A stretch of 34,341 nt of DNA from Planctomycetota bacterium. GTDB lineage: Bacteria > Planctomycetota > Phycisphaerae > Phycisphaerales > SM1A02. Positions 1-8,392 of this stretch are shown one piece after another. The position numbers were made by a program, and so were the translations under genes. Positions within the stretch are counted from its first letter, which is position 1. Each line of letters begins with the position of its first letter. The notes below the pieces were generated by a model. It made no database searches, was not told where the DNA came from, and was given only the letters and a program-made list of their open reading frames with translations. The DNA lies in assembly GCA_022560875.1 (NCBI GenBank), contig JADFSH010000024.1:1-34341 (forward strand). Reading direction: 5' to 3'.

Positions 1-1365
1 GCGTCGGGGCATGTGGGCGGGTTCAATGATCCGATGGTGGATTGCAAGGAAACGAAGAATCGCTATCGCGCCGATCAATTATGGACCCGTCAACTACAAC
101 TCAAAGACGGTGATCGTTACAGCCTCACTATTCAAGCAAATGACGAACGTGATGCAAACAGAATCCTGAGTGAATATGCATCAGCCGGTAAACCACCAAA
201 ACGTCTACGAAATGTGATCAATCATGAGATATGGAAGGCTTTTGGAGGCGATACCGACGCTATTACATATTCTGATAAACCTTTTCTTAATTTGACGGTT
301 GAGGAGCGGAATCAAACCATTGGCCCAGATTCTTCAGAACCTGGCACACTCACCGAACCCCGCATGTTCAACCTGATGTTCGAGACGTACATCGGGGCGA
401 TCCGGGATGAGGACAACAAGTCATACCTCCGCCCCGAAACCGCGCAGGGCATCTTCACCAACTACAAGAACATCCTCGACACCATGCGGGTCAAGGTTCC
501 CTTCGGCATCGCCCAGATCGGCAAGTCGTTTCGCAACGAGGTGACGCCGCGGAACTTCATTTTCCGCAGCCGCGAGTTCGAGCAGATGGAGATGGAGTTT
601 TTCTGTCACCCTGATGATTCTCAAGCGTGGTACGAGTTCTGGGTCGAGCAGCGTCACAACTGGTGGAAGTCCGTGGGCCTCACCGGGGGAAACCTCACCC
701 GCCGCGACCACGATGAGAAGGAACTCTCCCATTACTCCACCGCCTGCGCCGATGTCGAGTATCGCTATCCCTTCACCGCCCCCGGCTTCGGCGAGCTGGA
801 GGGCATCGCCCATCGGGGCTGCTTCGATCTCACCCAGCACCAGGAGCATTCCAAGACCAACCTCGAATACTTCGACCAGGAACTCCAGGTCAAGCTCCTA
901 AGCGAGGGCGTGGACAAGGATGAGATCAAGAAGAGATCAAAGTACATCCCCCACGTCATCGAGCCTGCGGCGGGGCTCACCCGGGGCGTCCTCGCCCTCC
1001 TCTGCGAAGCGTACACGCCGACCCCGGAGCGCAAGGGCAGTTCGGTGGTGATGAAGTTCCTGCCGCGCATGGCCCCCATCAAGGCGGGCATCTTCCCGCT
1101 CGTTAATAAGGATGGCATGCCCGAGGTCGCCCGGAAGCTCTACAACGACCTGCGGACAAAGTACGCCCTGCAATACGACGCCAAGCAGTCCATCGGCAAA
1201 CGCTACGCCCGCATGGATGAAGCCGGAGCCCCGTTCAGCTTCACCATCGACGGCGAAACCCTGACGGATCAGACCGTCACCGTCCGCGACCGCGACACGG
1301 CATCTCAGGAGCGCATCAACCTCGATCAGGTCGGCGCGTTTCTCGCCGACAAAATCGGCGGCTGA
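1..1365 (+). CDS. glyQS: Glycyl-tRNA synthetase, eukaryotic/archaeal dimeric type (5' end outside window)
   Basis: Charges tRNA-Gly with glycine in the cytoplasm. The reading frame is open from base 1, so the start lies upstream of the window; the in-frame GTG at 13 falls inside the conserved ASGHVGGFNDP segment and is not a real start. Class II motifs are clear, counting codons from base 1: motif 1 near RPETAQG (144-150), motif 2 with FRNEVTPRNFIFRSREF (from 177), motif 3 with GLTRGVLAL (325-333). The C-terminal part is the anticodon-binding domain, with PRMAPIKAGIFPL. Odd point: between VDCKETKNRYRAD and LTEPRMFNLMF, where many relatives carry a Cys-rich zinc knuckle, only one Cys remains, and the roughly 300-bp stretch encoding it is AT-richer than the rest of the gene. 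Family assignment is firm. Confidence 0.95.
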   Translation, partial: ASGHVGGFNDPMVDCKETKNRYRADQLWTRQLQLKDGDRYSLTIQANDERDANRILSEYASAGKPPKRLRNVINHEIWKAFGGDTDAITYSDKPFLNLTVEERNQTIGPDSSEPGTLTEPRMFNLMFETYIGAIRDEDNKSYLRPETAQGIFTNYKNILDTMRVKVPFGIAQIGKSFRNEVTPRNFIFRSREFEQMEMEFFCHPDDSQAWYEFWVEQRHNWWKSVGLTGGNLTRRDHDEKELSHYSTACADVEYRYPFTAPGFGELEGIAHRGCFDLTQHQEHSKTNLEYFDQELQVKLLSEGVDKDEIKKRSKYIPHVIEPAAGLTRGVLALLCEAYTPTPERKGSSVVMKFLPRMAPIKAGIFPLVNKDGMPEVARKLYNDLRTKYALQYDAKQSIGKRYARMDEAGAPFSFTIDGETLTDQTVTVRDRDTASQERINLDQVGAFLADKIGG

Positions 1366-1378
1366 GTAAAAACGATGG

Positions 1379-1436
1379 CCTGGAACCGGGAGGCATGGAC
1401 AAGCGGAGTCTGCGGAGCTTGCCCATGGTGTCCAGG
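1379..1436. repeat. Imperfect composite inverted repeat downstream of glyQS
   Basis: The 321-bp gap at 1366-1686 holds no convincing gene. It starts with nested inverted arms: CCTGGA (1379-1384) against TCCAGG (1431-1436), and inside these 1394-1404 against 1417-1427, 11 nt with one mismatch around a 12-nt centre. No T-run follows, so it is not a standard intrinsic terminator. It could be a transcript 3' end structure or a REP-like element. Confidence 0.45.
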
Positions 1437-1466
1437 AGTTGGTGCCGTGGTCTAAGGCGAAGCCGC

Positions 1467-1480
1467 AGGCCACGTGGCCT
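1467..1480. repeat. Perfect 14-bp palindrome
   Basis: AGGCCACGTGGCCT is self-complementary over its full length and contains a CACGTG core. It lies between the synthetase and dehydratase genes, just after the composite inverted repeat. It might be a site for a dimeric DNA-binding protein or part of the same repetitive element; nothing in the sequence decides between these. Confidence 0.4.
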
Positions 1481-1686
1481 TCCGCTACGCTCCAACCCGC
1501 GGCGGAATACACCCACTACGAAATGGTTTCGTTCATCGGCATCTGCACGGGCTCTCCCCTTTTACGGGATCTGTCAATGCTGTTATCGTTGATGCCGCCT
1601 CCTCGTTCTGCCTGATGATTGCGATGAGTTCGATCCAGGCGCCTTCATGTGTTGATGTCGATGTTGATATCCTGCCCCTCCTCAAG

Positions 1687-2661
1687 ATGAACCCATTGCC
1701 CAACCAACATGATTTTCTCGATGCCGAACTGCGGATTCATGACCATATCCGCGAGACGCCGGTCGAGCGGTCGGCGTGGCTGAGCGAGGCGTGTAGCGGC
1801 GATGTTTTCCTGAAACTCGAGAACTATCAGGTCACCGGCTCGTTCAAGATCCGCGGCGTGATGAACACCCTCCTGTCCATGAGCGATGATGAACGCAAAC
1901 GGGGCGTGGTGGCGGCCTCGACGGGCAATCACGGGGCGGCGGTCGCGTACGGGATGAAAACACTCCATTGTCCTGGCATTATCTTCGTGCCGGAGAATGC
2001 CGAGTCGGTCAAGCTCGATGCGATCCGTGCCCTCGGGGGTGAGGTTCGCATTCACGGCGAGGATTGCGTGATCGCCGAAACCTTCGCCCGTCAGTACGCC
2101 CAGCAAGAGCGGATGACCTACATCTCGCCGTATAACGATCCCGATGTGATCCTCGGACAGGGAACGATCGGGGTCGAGCTTCATCGTCAGCTCGACCGGA
2201 TTGATGTCATCTACATTGCAGTCGGGGGCGGCGGTCTGCTTTCCGGGATCGCGGGCTATCTCAAGCAGGTTCAACCCGATCTGGAAGTCGTCGGCTGCTC
2301 GCCGGAAAACTCCCCCGTACTCTGTCGCTCCCTCGAAGCGGGGCGCGTACTTGATATGGAATCGGCTCCCACGCTTTCCGATGGCACGGCCGGAGGAATG
2401 GAGAAAGACGCCATCACCTTCGAGCGATGCCAGACGCTGATCGACCGGTTCGTGCTGGTGACGGAAGATGAGATCGCCGCTGGCGTGCGACATACGCTCG
2501 AAAAACATCACATGCTGATCGAAGGCGCGGCGGGAGTCGCCATCGCAGCCTGCATCCAGGAGAAAGACAGACTCCGGGGCAAACGCATCGCCATTGTCCT
2601 CTGCGGGGCGAACATCAGCGCTGAGAAGCTACATCAGATACTATCCGCTCATGTCGATTGA
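1687..2661 (+). CDS. PLP-dependent threonine/serine dehydratase-like protein
   Basis: A fold-type II PLP enzyme of 324 residues that probably deaminates threonine or serine to the 2-oxo acid and ammonia. Visible marks are the Schiff-base lysine K54 in TGSFKIRG, the substrate loop STGNHGAAVAYG, the glycine-rich phosphate-binding GGGGLLSG, and LCGANIS near the C terminus. There is no C-terminal ACT regulatory domain, so it resembles the short catabolic TdcB-type or serine-racemase-type enzymes rather than long IlvA. The frame is open further upstream (possible starts at 1474, 1615, 1624). I chose ATG 1687 because it leaves about the usual number of residues before the RIxxxIxxTP segment; no good ribosome site is seen at any candidate. 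Exact substrate uncertain. Confidence 0.88.
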   Translation: MNPLPNQHDFLDAELRIHDHIRETPVERSAWLSEACSGDVFLKLENYQVTGSFKIRGVMNTLLSMSDDERKRGVVAASTGNHGAAVAYGMKTLHCPGIIFVPENAESVKLDAIRALGGEVRIHGEDCVIAETFARQYAQQERMTYISPYNDPDVILGQGTIGVELHRQLDRIDVIYIAVGGGGLLSGIAGYLKQVQPDLEVVGCSPENSPVLCRSLEAGRVLDMESAPTLSDGTAGGMEKDAITFERCQTLIDRFVLVTEDEIAAGVRHTLEKHHMLIEGAAGVAIAACIQEKDRLRGKRIAIVLCGANISAEKLHQILSAHVD

Positions 2662-2741
2662 TAGACACATGTTTGCTGCGAATATTCGTGAGACCGCCCG
2701 GTAAACATGGGTGAGAAGGTGTTTAATGCTGCGAAGCATCC

Positions 2742-2770
2742 TTGATTGCTCACACGTAATATGTTACATT
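2742..2770 (+). promoter_or_regulatory. Candidate sigma-70-type promoter for the M23 peptidase gene
   Basis: TTGATT (2742-2747) and TACATT (2765-2770) are separated by 17 bp in an AT-richer gap ahead of the gene starting at 2819. Each hexamer matches the consensus at four of six positions. Weak, based on spacing and position only. Confidence 0.25.
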
Positions 2771-2818
2771 CACCTGCATTGACGGGAATCTCTGTTTCCA
2801 GCGAAGCGAGGTAATCTG

Positions 2819-4507
2819 ATGGATCGTACATTATGTCTATTTCCGTGTGTGCAGCGATTGATATTTGTTACGCTGTCGGTGGCCAACATCTCCGGGCTCG
2901 TTGTCGCCCAGGATCCATCCAGTGATCCCGCGGCCGTTGGCGGATTGTCAGGTGGCGGGTCTCTGTCGTTGGAGGTGGAAGACTGCATCTCACCCCTCGA
3001 ACGCGAACAGGCAGAACAGATCGTTCGTCAATATCTGGATCGCAAAGCCCTTCTCTCTCAATTGAATAACCTCCCGCCGTCATTGTTCACCTTCTGGCCC
3101 ATGGGCGGCAGGCTGTACCATGACCTCTTCACAATGAATTATGTGGATCTCGGTCCCGGAACGAGTATCCTCGACTGGGATTGCACGAATCACTCATATG
3201 ATACGCATAAAGGCAACGACACGGATCTGATGAGCTTTGGGGAACAAGCCATCGGCGTGCCCGTCTTCGCAGCGTTGGACGGCGTGGTCATCAGCACGCA
3301 CGACGGGGAGCCGGACATGAATACGAGTTGCGCCGGGTTGGGAAACTCTGCGATCATCGATCACGGTAACGGTCGGATCGCATACTACTGGCACTTCAAG
3401 ACTCTAAGCGTAGCCATCTCGGCCGGGCAGACCGTCAAAGCAGGTCAGCAAATCGGATTGACCGGATCGAGTGGCTGCTCGACCGGCCCTCATCTGCACT
3501 ATGAGATTGTGGACTCCGGTATAGTAACTGAGCCTTACACAGGAACCTGCAACCCCGGGGCGAGCCAATGGACCGACCAGACTCCGATCCGGCGCGACCT
3601 CTACATTCGAGATTTCGGCATCACCCACCTGAACATGCACCTCGAGCCCTGGCTTCCTTTCGCCCTTCCCCGATCCGCCCAAATTGAGTTGTCCGATACG
3701 ATTTCCTACTACTGGGTGAGGATGCACAACGTACCGGCATTCAGCAGCTGGCAGTGGCATTTCATCAGACCGAACGGCACGATCGCTTTCATTGATTCTG
3801 GCATATTCAATATTTCGGTCTTGTTTCGCAGTGGATGGTGGTTCTTCGACTGGAACATCGCCGATATGCACACCATCCCCGGGACGTGGACGGGACGCTT
3901 CTGGGTGAACGGCACTCTGATGCTTGAGGCGCCGATCGAAGTCGTAGCCACCCGCGACCCAAGTTTCAATCGCCCGCCGAATCCTATATCTATCGCCCTC
4001 GAGCCCACAGCACCAACGACTGACGATGTCATTCAATGTCGCGTCAATTCCTCGCTGGTCATGGACGACCTGGATTGGGATATCGTCCGGTATCAATATA
4101 CCTGGAAGATCAACGGCAATGTGGTTCGGAGCGTGATCTCAGCGGGCAAGAGTGACGCGATTCCGCGCCAGCTCGCCCAGCCGTGCGATCTTGTGGAAGT
4201 CACCGTCACCGCATCAGATGGCAAGGAGAGCGCCGCGCCGGTGTTGGTTTCCGTGATCGTCGGCGCACCCGGCGACACCGATGATAACAACAATGGCATT
4301 CCGGATTCCTGCGAAATTTCGTGTGTCGGCGATTTTATCGGGGCCGGGGGTCTCCCGGACGGGCAGGTCAACGTCACTGATCTTCTGGCCCTGCTCGCGG
4401 CTTGGGGACCGTGCGCTGCGCCCTGCCCACCGGACATCAACACCGACGGCACCGTCAACGTCACCGACCTCCTCGCTCTCCTCGCCGCCTGGGGATCGTG
4501 TCCATAA
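2819..4507 (+). CDS. Exported M23 (LytM-type) metallopeptidase with dockerin-like C-terminal tag
   Basis: Predicted zinc endopeptidase acting outside the cytoplasm, probably on peptidoglycan peptides or other glycine-rich peptides. It is 562 residues long, with an N-terminal signal peptide (about 1-30, ending VVAQ). The M23 site is complete by inspection: H130 and D134 in HKGND, H192 in YYWHF, and H225/H227 in TGPHLHYEI. After the catalytic part come beta-rich segments, with an Ig-like stretch near 390-480. The tail, about 505-562, carries two copies of VNVTDLLALLAAWG, each after a D/N-rich calcium-loop-like segment, and ends SCP. The start is supported by GAGGT six bases upstream. The next gene has the same tail, so both probably share an anchoring or sorting route. 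The substrate is inferred. Confidence 0.88.
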   Translation: MDRTLCLFPCVQRLIFVTLSVANISGLVVAQDPSSDPAAVGGLSGGGSLSLEVEDCISPLEREQAEQIVRQYLDRKALLSQLNNLPPSLFTFWPMGGRLYHDLFTMNYVDLGPGTSILDWDCTNHSYDTHKGNDTDLMSFGEQAIGVPVFAALDGVVISTHDGEPDMNTSCAGLGNSAIIDHGNGRIAYYWHFKTLSVAISAGQTVKAGQQIGLTGSSGCSTGPHLHYEIVDSGIVTEPYTGTCNPGASQWTDQTPIRRDLYIRDFGITHLNMHLEPWLPFALPRSAQIELSDTISYYWVRMHNVPAFSSWQWHFIRPNGTIAFIDSGIFNISVLFRSGWWFFDWNIADMHTIPGTWTGRFWVNGTLMLEAPIEVVATRDPSFNRPPNPISIALEPTAPTTDDVIQCRVNSSLVMDDLDWDIVRYQYTWKINGNVVRSVISAGKSDAIPRQLAQPCDLVEVTVTASDGKESAAPVLVSVIVGAPGDTDDNNNGIPDSCEISCVGDFIGAGGLPDGQVNVTDLLALLAAWGPCAAPCPPDINTDGTVNVTDLLALLAAWGSCP

Positions 4508-4654
4508 CGCAAGCCGGTTCGTCAGTATGCCCGGAACAAGTCAAAATCTGAGCTTGAATATCGTGGCGTGCTGTTACACTGACATGTTTATGGCTGGGCG
4601 ATCTAGCCCTGACGAAGCAGTGTGGGATACGTTTATTAGAGGATAGGAGAAAAC

Positions 4655-7138
4655 ATGCGATTTCCAAAGTTGCCACTTCTTGTCGCTGCAGTAACAGTCT
4701 TCAGCACCCTGGCAGTCTACGCGGCCCTCGACGATCCGCTCTACAAACTCCTGCCGAAAGACAGCGCGGCGTCGGACCGGTTCGGCGAGTCGGTCGCGAC
4801 CAACGGCGCCATCGCCATAATCGGTGCCCGATCGAACGACGACAATGGCGACAACTCCGGATCCGCCTACATCTTCGACATCTCCACGGGTCAGCAACTC
4901 TTCAAACTCCTCCCGAACGACGGGGCGGCGTTCGACAACTTCGGCATCTCGGTCGCAATCAGTGGCACCACCGCAATCGTCGGGGCTTTCGGGGACGACG
5001 ACAACGGCGAGGCCTCCGGCTCTGCGTATCTGTTTGACACCACCACGGGTTTGCAGCTCGCCAAGCTCCTCCCCACCGACGGCGCGACGATCGCCTTCTT
5101 CGGCTGGTCCGTCGGGATCAGCGGCGACACTGCCATTGTCGGAGCCGACCGGGACAGCAACAACGGCTCGCAATCCGGATCCGCCTACCTCTTCGACACC
5201 CTCACGGGCCTGCAGATCGGGGCCAAGCTCCTGCCCAACGACGGCGCTTCGGGCGATATTTTCGGTTACTCCGTCGCGATCAGCAGCACGACCGCAATCG
5301 TGGGAGCCCAGGGGGACAACGACAACGGTAGCGTATCCGGCTCGGCCTACCTCTTCGACATCAGCACGGGACTTCAGATCGCCAAGCTCCTCGCCAACGA
5401 CGGCGCGGCGGACGACCGGTTCGGCTTCTCCGTCGCGATCAGCGGCACGATCGCTATTGTCGGGGCCAGCCTGAACGACGACAACGGCGACATCTCCGGT
5501 TCCGCCTATCTGTTTGACACCGATACCAACCTCCAGATCGCCAAGCTCCTACCCAACGATGGCGCGGCGGGCGACCAGTTCGGCCGCTCTGTAGCGATCA
5601 GCGGGGCCACCGCCATCGTCGGGGCCTGGCGGGACGACGACAACGGCAGCGACTCCGGTTCCGCCTACCTCTTCGACACTACGGGTACGCAGATATCCAA
5701 GCTTCTCCCCGACGACGGTGCAGCGGGCGACTGGTTCGGCCAATCCGTCGCGATCAGCGGCGCTATCGCCCTCGTCGGGGCCGAGCTGGATGACGATAAC
5801 GGCAGCGACTCCGGCTCCGTGTATCTCACAGCCGCCGACGCCGACCGCGACGGCTTGCTCGACTCCTGGGAGACCACCGGCATTCCCTACATCAATGGAT
5901 CAGGCCTAGACCTGCTTTACGTGCTGCCCGGCGCCGACCCCAACCACAAGAACCTTTATGTCGAGGTCGATCTGGACATATCGCAAGTCTTTCCACCCGC
6001 CTCACAGCAAATGGTGGTCGATGCGTTTGCCCAATCGCCGGTGTCCAATCCGGACGGCGTCAGCGGCGTGACTCTTCACATTCTCTACGATGAGGATCTT
6101 ATTGATGCCGCCTTCTTCACGACCTTTCCCGGGGGTCATCCCGATGCAGGTTGGGCGGTCGAGTTTGACGGCCTCAAGGCTGCTCACTTCGGTACGCCTG
6201 CCGAACGCCTTGTCAGTGACCCCGCTGCACTGCTCGAAGCCAAGGCCAAGGCGTACCGCTACTGCATATTCGCCGACAAGATCGATGACGGGAGCCTGGG
6301 CACGGCCGAGTTGCCCGGCAATGACATGTTCCTCACTCTCGGCGAGTTCAGTTCCCCCCCAATCAACACCAAGATCGCTTCGACCTTCATGCATGAATTC
6401 GGCCACACGCTCGGGCTCGGCCATGGTGGCGGTGACGGCATCAACGGCAAACCCAACTACATCAGCATCATGAACTACATGTTCACCTTTCCCTACAACT
6501 TTTCGACGTCATTCTGGACGCTCGACTATTCTCGCTTTCAACTTCCCACGCTGAATGAATCCAACCTGGATGAAACCGTCGGTGTCAACCCGTCCAATAT
6601 CTCCTACCTCAATTTCTGGGCAGCGCACGGCTACGAAAAACCCGACGGTGGCGGCGGATTTACGCGCGGTGGCATATTGATCTCGCTCGTACCGGGTTTA
6701 CCAATTGACTGGAACACCAACGGCACAAACACCGACCCCAGCGCCATTCAGGACCTCAATTACATGGGAAATGCGGCGCCCTTCGCCGGGGTCTCGAATC
6801 CATCCTATCCGCAGCTTCTCATTGGCCAAGATGACTGGGCCAACTTGGCTTACGCAATCGGAACCTCAGGCGATTTCGCCGACTTCACACACAATACGGT
6901 GCCGACAGACAAGCCCGACCAGGCCATGATTGACTGGATCAACGCCAACATCCCGTTGCCGCCGGTCGTGTGCCTTGCCGACACCAACGGCGATTCGATG
7001 GTTAACGTCACCGATCTGCTTACCTTGCTCGGAGGTTGGGGACCGAACGTGGGTCATCCCGCAGACTTTAATGACGACGGCAACGTCAACGTCACCGACC
7101 TGCTCGCCCTCCTCGCGGCGTGGGGGGTGTGCCCCTGA
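4655..7138 (+). CDS. Exported FG-GAP beta-propeller / metzincin-type protease with dockerin-like tag
   Basis: An 827-residue secreted protein with signal peptide 1-23 (ending AVYA). Seven FG-GAP repeats of about 53 residues (30-391) each contain F-G-x-S-V, AIVGA and a D/N-rich loop before GSAYLFD, enough for one closed seven-blade propeller. A short calcium-loop-like linker (DADRDGLLDSW) leads to a zincin domain with HEFGHTLGLGH at 580-590 (metal ligands H580, H584, H590; catalytic E581) and a Met-turn candidate at M606 in SIMNYM. The tail from about 773 has two dockerin-like units and ends VCP. Start is supported by AGGAGA just upstream of ATG 4655. Propeller and protease assignments are strong; the target is unknown. 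The propeller could bind a matrix or cell-surface ligand and position the protease. Confidence 0.88.
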   Translation: MRFPKLPLLVAAVTVFSTLAVYAALDDPLYKLLPKDSAASDRFGESVATNGAIAIIGARSNDDNGDNSGSAYIFDISTGQQLFKLLPNDGAAFDNFGISVAISGTTAIVGAFGDDDNGEASGSAYLFDTTTGLQLAKLLPTDGATIAFFGWSVGISGDTAIVGADRDSNNGSQSGSAYLFDTLTGLQIGAKLLPNDGASGDIFGYSVAISSTTAIVGAQGDNDNGSVSGSAYLFDISTGLQIAKLLANDGAADDRFGFSVAISGTIAIVGASLNDDNGDISGSAYLFDTDTNLQIAKLLPNDGAAGDQFGRSVAISGATAIVGAWRDDDNGSDSGSAYLFDTTGTQISKLLPDDGAAGDWFGQSVAISGAIALVGAELDDDNGSDSGSVYLTAADADRDGLLDSWETTGIPYINGSGLDLLYVLPGADPNHKNLYVEVDLDISQVFPPASQQMVVDAFAQSPVSNPDGVSGVTLHILYDEDLIDAAFFTTFPGGHPDAGWAVEFDGLKAAHFGTPAERLVSDPAALLEAKAKAYRYCIFADKIDDGSLGTAELPGNDMFLTLGEFSSPPINTKIASTFMHEFGHTLGLGHGGGDGINGKPNYISIMNYMFTFPYNFSTSFWTLDYSRFQLPTLNESNLDETVGVNPSNISYLNFWAAHGYEKPDGGGGFTRGGILISLVPGLPIDWNTNGTNTDPSAIQDLNYMGNAAPFAGVSNPSYPQLLIGQDDWANLAYAIGTSGDFADFTHNTVPTDKPDQAMIDWINANIPLPPVVCLADTNGDSMVNVTDLLTLLGGWGPNVGHPADFNDDGNVNVTDLLALLAAWGVCP
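4742..5829 (+). repeat. Seven in-frame tandem repeats of about 159 bp encoding FG-GAP blades
   Basis: Units begin at 4742, 4901, 5060, 5222, 5381, 5540 and 5696, so the spacing is 159, 159, 162, 159, 159 and 156 bp, always a multiple of three. The units are similar at DNA level, especially around AAGCTCCT and the GACGACAACGGC loop codons. This suggests spread by internal duplication, with scope for recombination that changes blade number. Confidence 0.9.
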
Positions 7139-7341
7139 GTCCTCTTACTCTGGGGAAAGGAATTGGGGATTGGAAGGCTGTTGAATACCGCAAGTACGTT
7201 TCATTACTTGAAGCTTGATGAGGTGCAATCGGTTGAGGATTCATGTGCCGGATTCTTCCTGATCGTGCCTATTCCCGAGTAAACTCTCCTTCAGAACATG
7301 AGGCACCGACTCCATAAATTCTGTCTACTGTCCAGTCTCCC

Positions 7342-8259
7342 ATGACCATCGCCGTCGTCTTCAATCCTATTGCCGGGGCCGGTCGCGCGGCGGGAGAAGG
7401 GCGGCGGGTGGCTGAGTCCTTGAAAGATGCCGGGCATTCGGTGGTGATCGTCGAGACGCGGATGGAACCGCCATCGCAATGGCTTGACCCGGCATTGAAA
7501 GACTGCCGCGTGATCGTGGTGGCCGGGGGGGATGGAACCGTTCGCCAGGTCAGCGAGTCGGCCATGAAGTTCTCGATTCCCATCTATCACTATCCCCTGG
7601 GGACGGAAAACCTGTTTTCCCGCGAGTTCGGGATGGATCGGGATGTGAACCGGCTGATTCAGGCCATCGAGAAGGGCAATGTGAGACGAGTGGATATTGG
7701 ACGAGCCAACGGCAGGCTCTTTCTCCTCATGGTCTCGGTGGGATTCGACGCCGAAGTCGTGCATGACCTGGCGGCACGACGATCGGGAGGGATTTCCCAT
7801 GCGAGTTACATTGGGCCAATGGTTCGGCAATTTTTGCGCTGGTCGGCTCCACGCCTTGAAGTGACATTGGATGGGCAACGTCTTGATAACGGCGAGACGG
7901 GATTTGTGGTGATCGCAAATTCCAGTCAGTATGGATGTCGTCTCAATCCGGCACCGGATGCCGACATGTCCGATGGCGAGTTGGATGTCGTTTTCTTCCC
8001 GACGGCTTCTCGACGCGCGCTCGTCGGTTGGATCTGGCGTTGTTGGCGGGGTCGCCACCGGGCCGATAAACGCCTGATTTTTCGGCGAGGACGGGAGGTG
8101 ACCGTGCTGAGTGAGTCGCCACAGGCCTTTCAGATCGACGGTGATCGTCCGGAAGCGCCCCCGGAAATGAACCCCGATTGCGCTGATGCGAACGGACAGG
8201 GTCTCACGCCGCTTCGGATTGAAATCCATGCGGGGATGCTTGGGGTGCTGCTGCCCTGA
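7342..8259 (+). CDS. Diacylglycerol kinase catalytic-domain lipid kinase (YegS/BmrU-like)
   Basis: Likely ATP-dependent kinase that phosphorylates a lipid such as diacylglycerol at the inner face of the membrane. The 305-residue length fits the bacterial family. The N terminus has the IAVVFNPIAGAGRA nucleotide-binding strand-loop, then GGDGT at 62-66, and PLGTENLFSREFG, which corresponds to the family's GTxNdfA segment. The C-terminal lobe includes the usual late QIDGD turn. It stands alone between the exported protease and the flagellar run and has no clear ribosome site before ATG 7342. The precise lipid substrate cannot be told; sphingosine-kinase-like use is also possible. Confidence 0.85.
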   Translation: MTIAVVFNPIAGAGRAAGEGRRVAESLKDAGHSVVIVETRMEPPSQWLDPALKDCRVIVVAGGDGTVRQVSESAMKFSIPIYHYPLGTENLFSREFGMDRDVNRLIQAIEKGNVRRVDIGRANGRLFLLMVSVGFDAEVVHDLAARRSGGISHASYIGPMVRQFLRWSAPRLEVTLDGQRLDNGETGFVVIANSSQYGCRLNPAPDADMSDGELDVVFFPTASRRALVGWIWRCWRGRHRADKRLIFRRGREVTVLSESPQAFQIDGDRPEAPPEMNPDCADANGQGLTPLRIEIHAGMLGVLLP

Positions 8260-8310
8260 TCCACTCCACCCGCCGGTGGTTTTCGGCTTTTTCATCGGTT
8301 GATCGGATCT

Positions 8311-8337
8311 TAAGTCAGGCTCATAACGTTCCGATGC
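8311..8337 (+). promoter_or_regulatory. Candidate sigma-28 (FliA-type) promoter upstream of motA
   Basis: TAAGTCAG (8311-8318) and TCCGATGC (8330-8337) are separated by 11 bp, the same geometry as the enterobacterial FliA consensus TAAAGTTT-N11-GCCGATAA. TAA in the -35 and CCGAT in the -10 are matched. It lies about 55 bp before the motA start, and a fliA gene is present in the same cluster. A weak match, not proven. Confidence 0.35.
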
Positions 8338-8392
8338 CCACTGTGAGCGTATTCGGCGGTCAACGTGCGCCGAGGCTTGACAGGAGTTTCAT

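Noticed and set aside
13-15. GTG as the start of the glycyl-tRNA synthetase gene
   Set aside because: The codons before it (A-S-G-H) belong to the conserved motif, so the gene simply begins before the window.
1474-1686. N-terminal extension of the dehydratase from GTG 1474
   Set aside because: The start lies in a palindrome, the extra 71 residues do not resemble the family, and no ribosome site is seen.
2727-2740. Small hairpin ATGCT-gcga-AGCAT as a terminator after the dehydratase gene
   Set aside because: A five-pair stem with no T-run; too weak to call.
4742-5829. CRISPR-like or mobile repeat array
   Set aside because: Repeats are contiguous, in frame and encode FG-GAP blades; there are no spacers.
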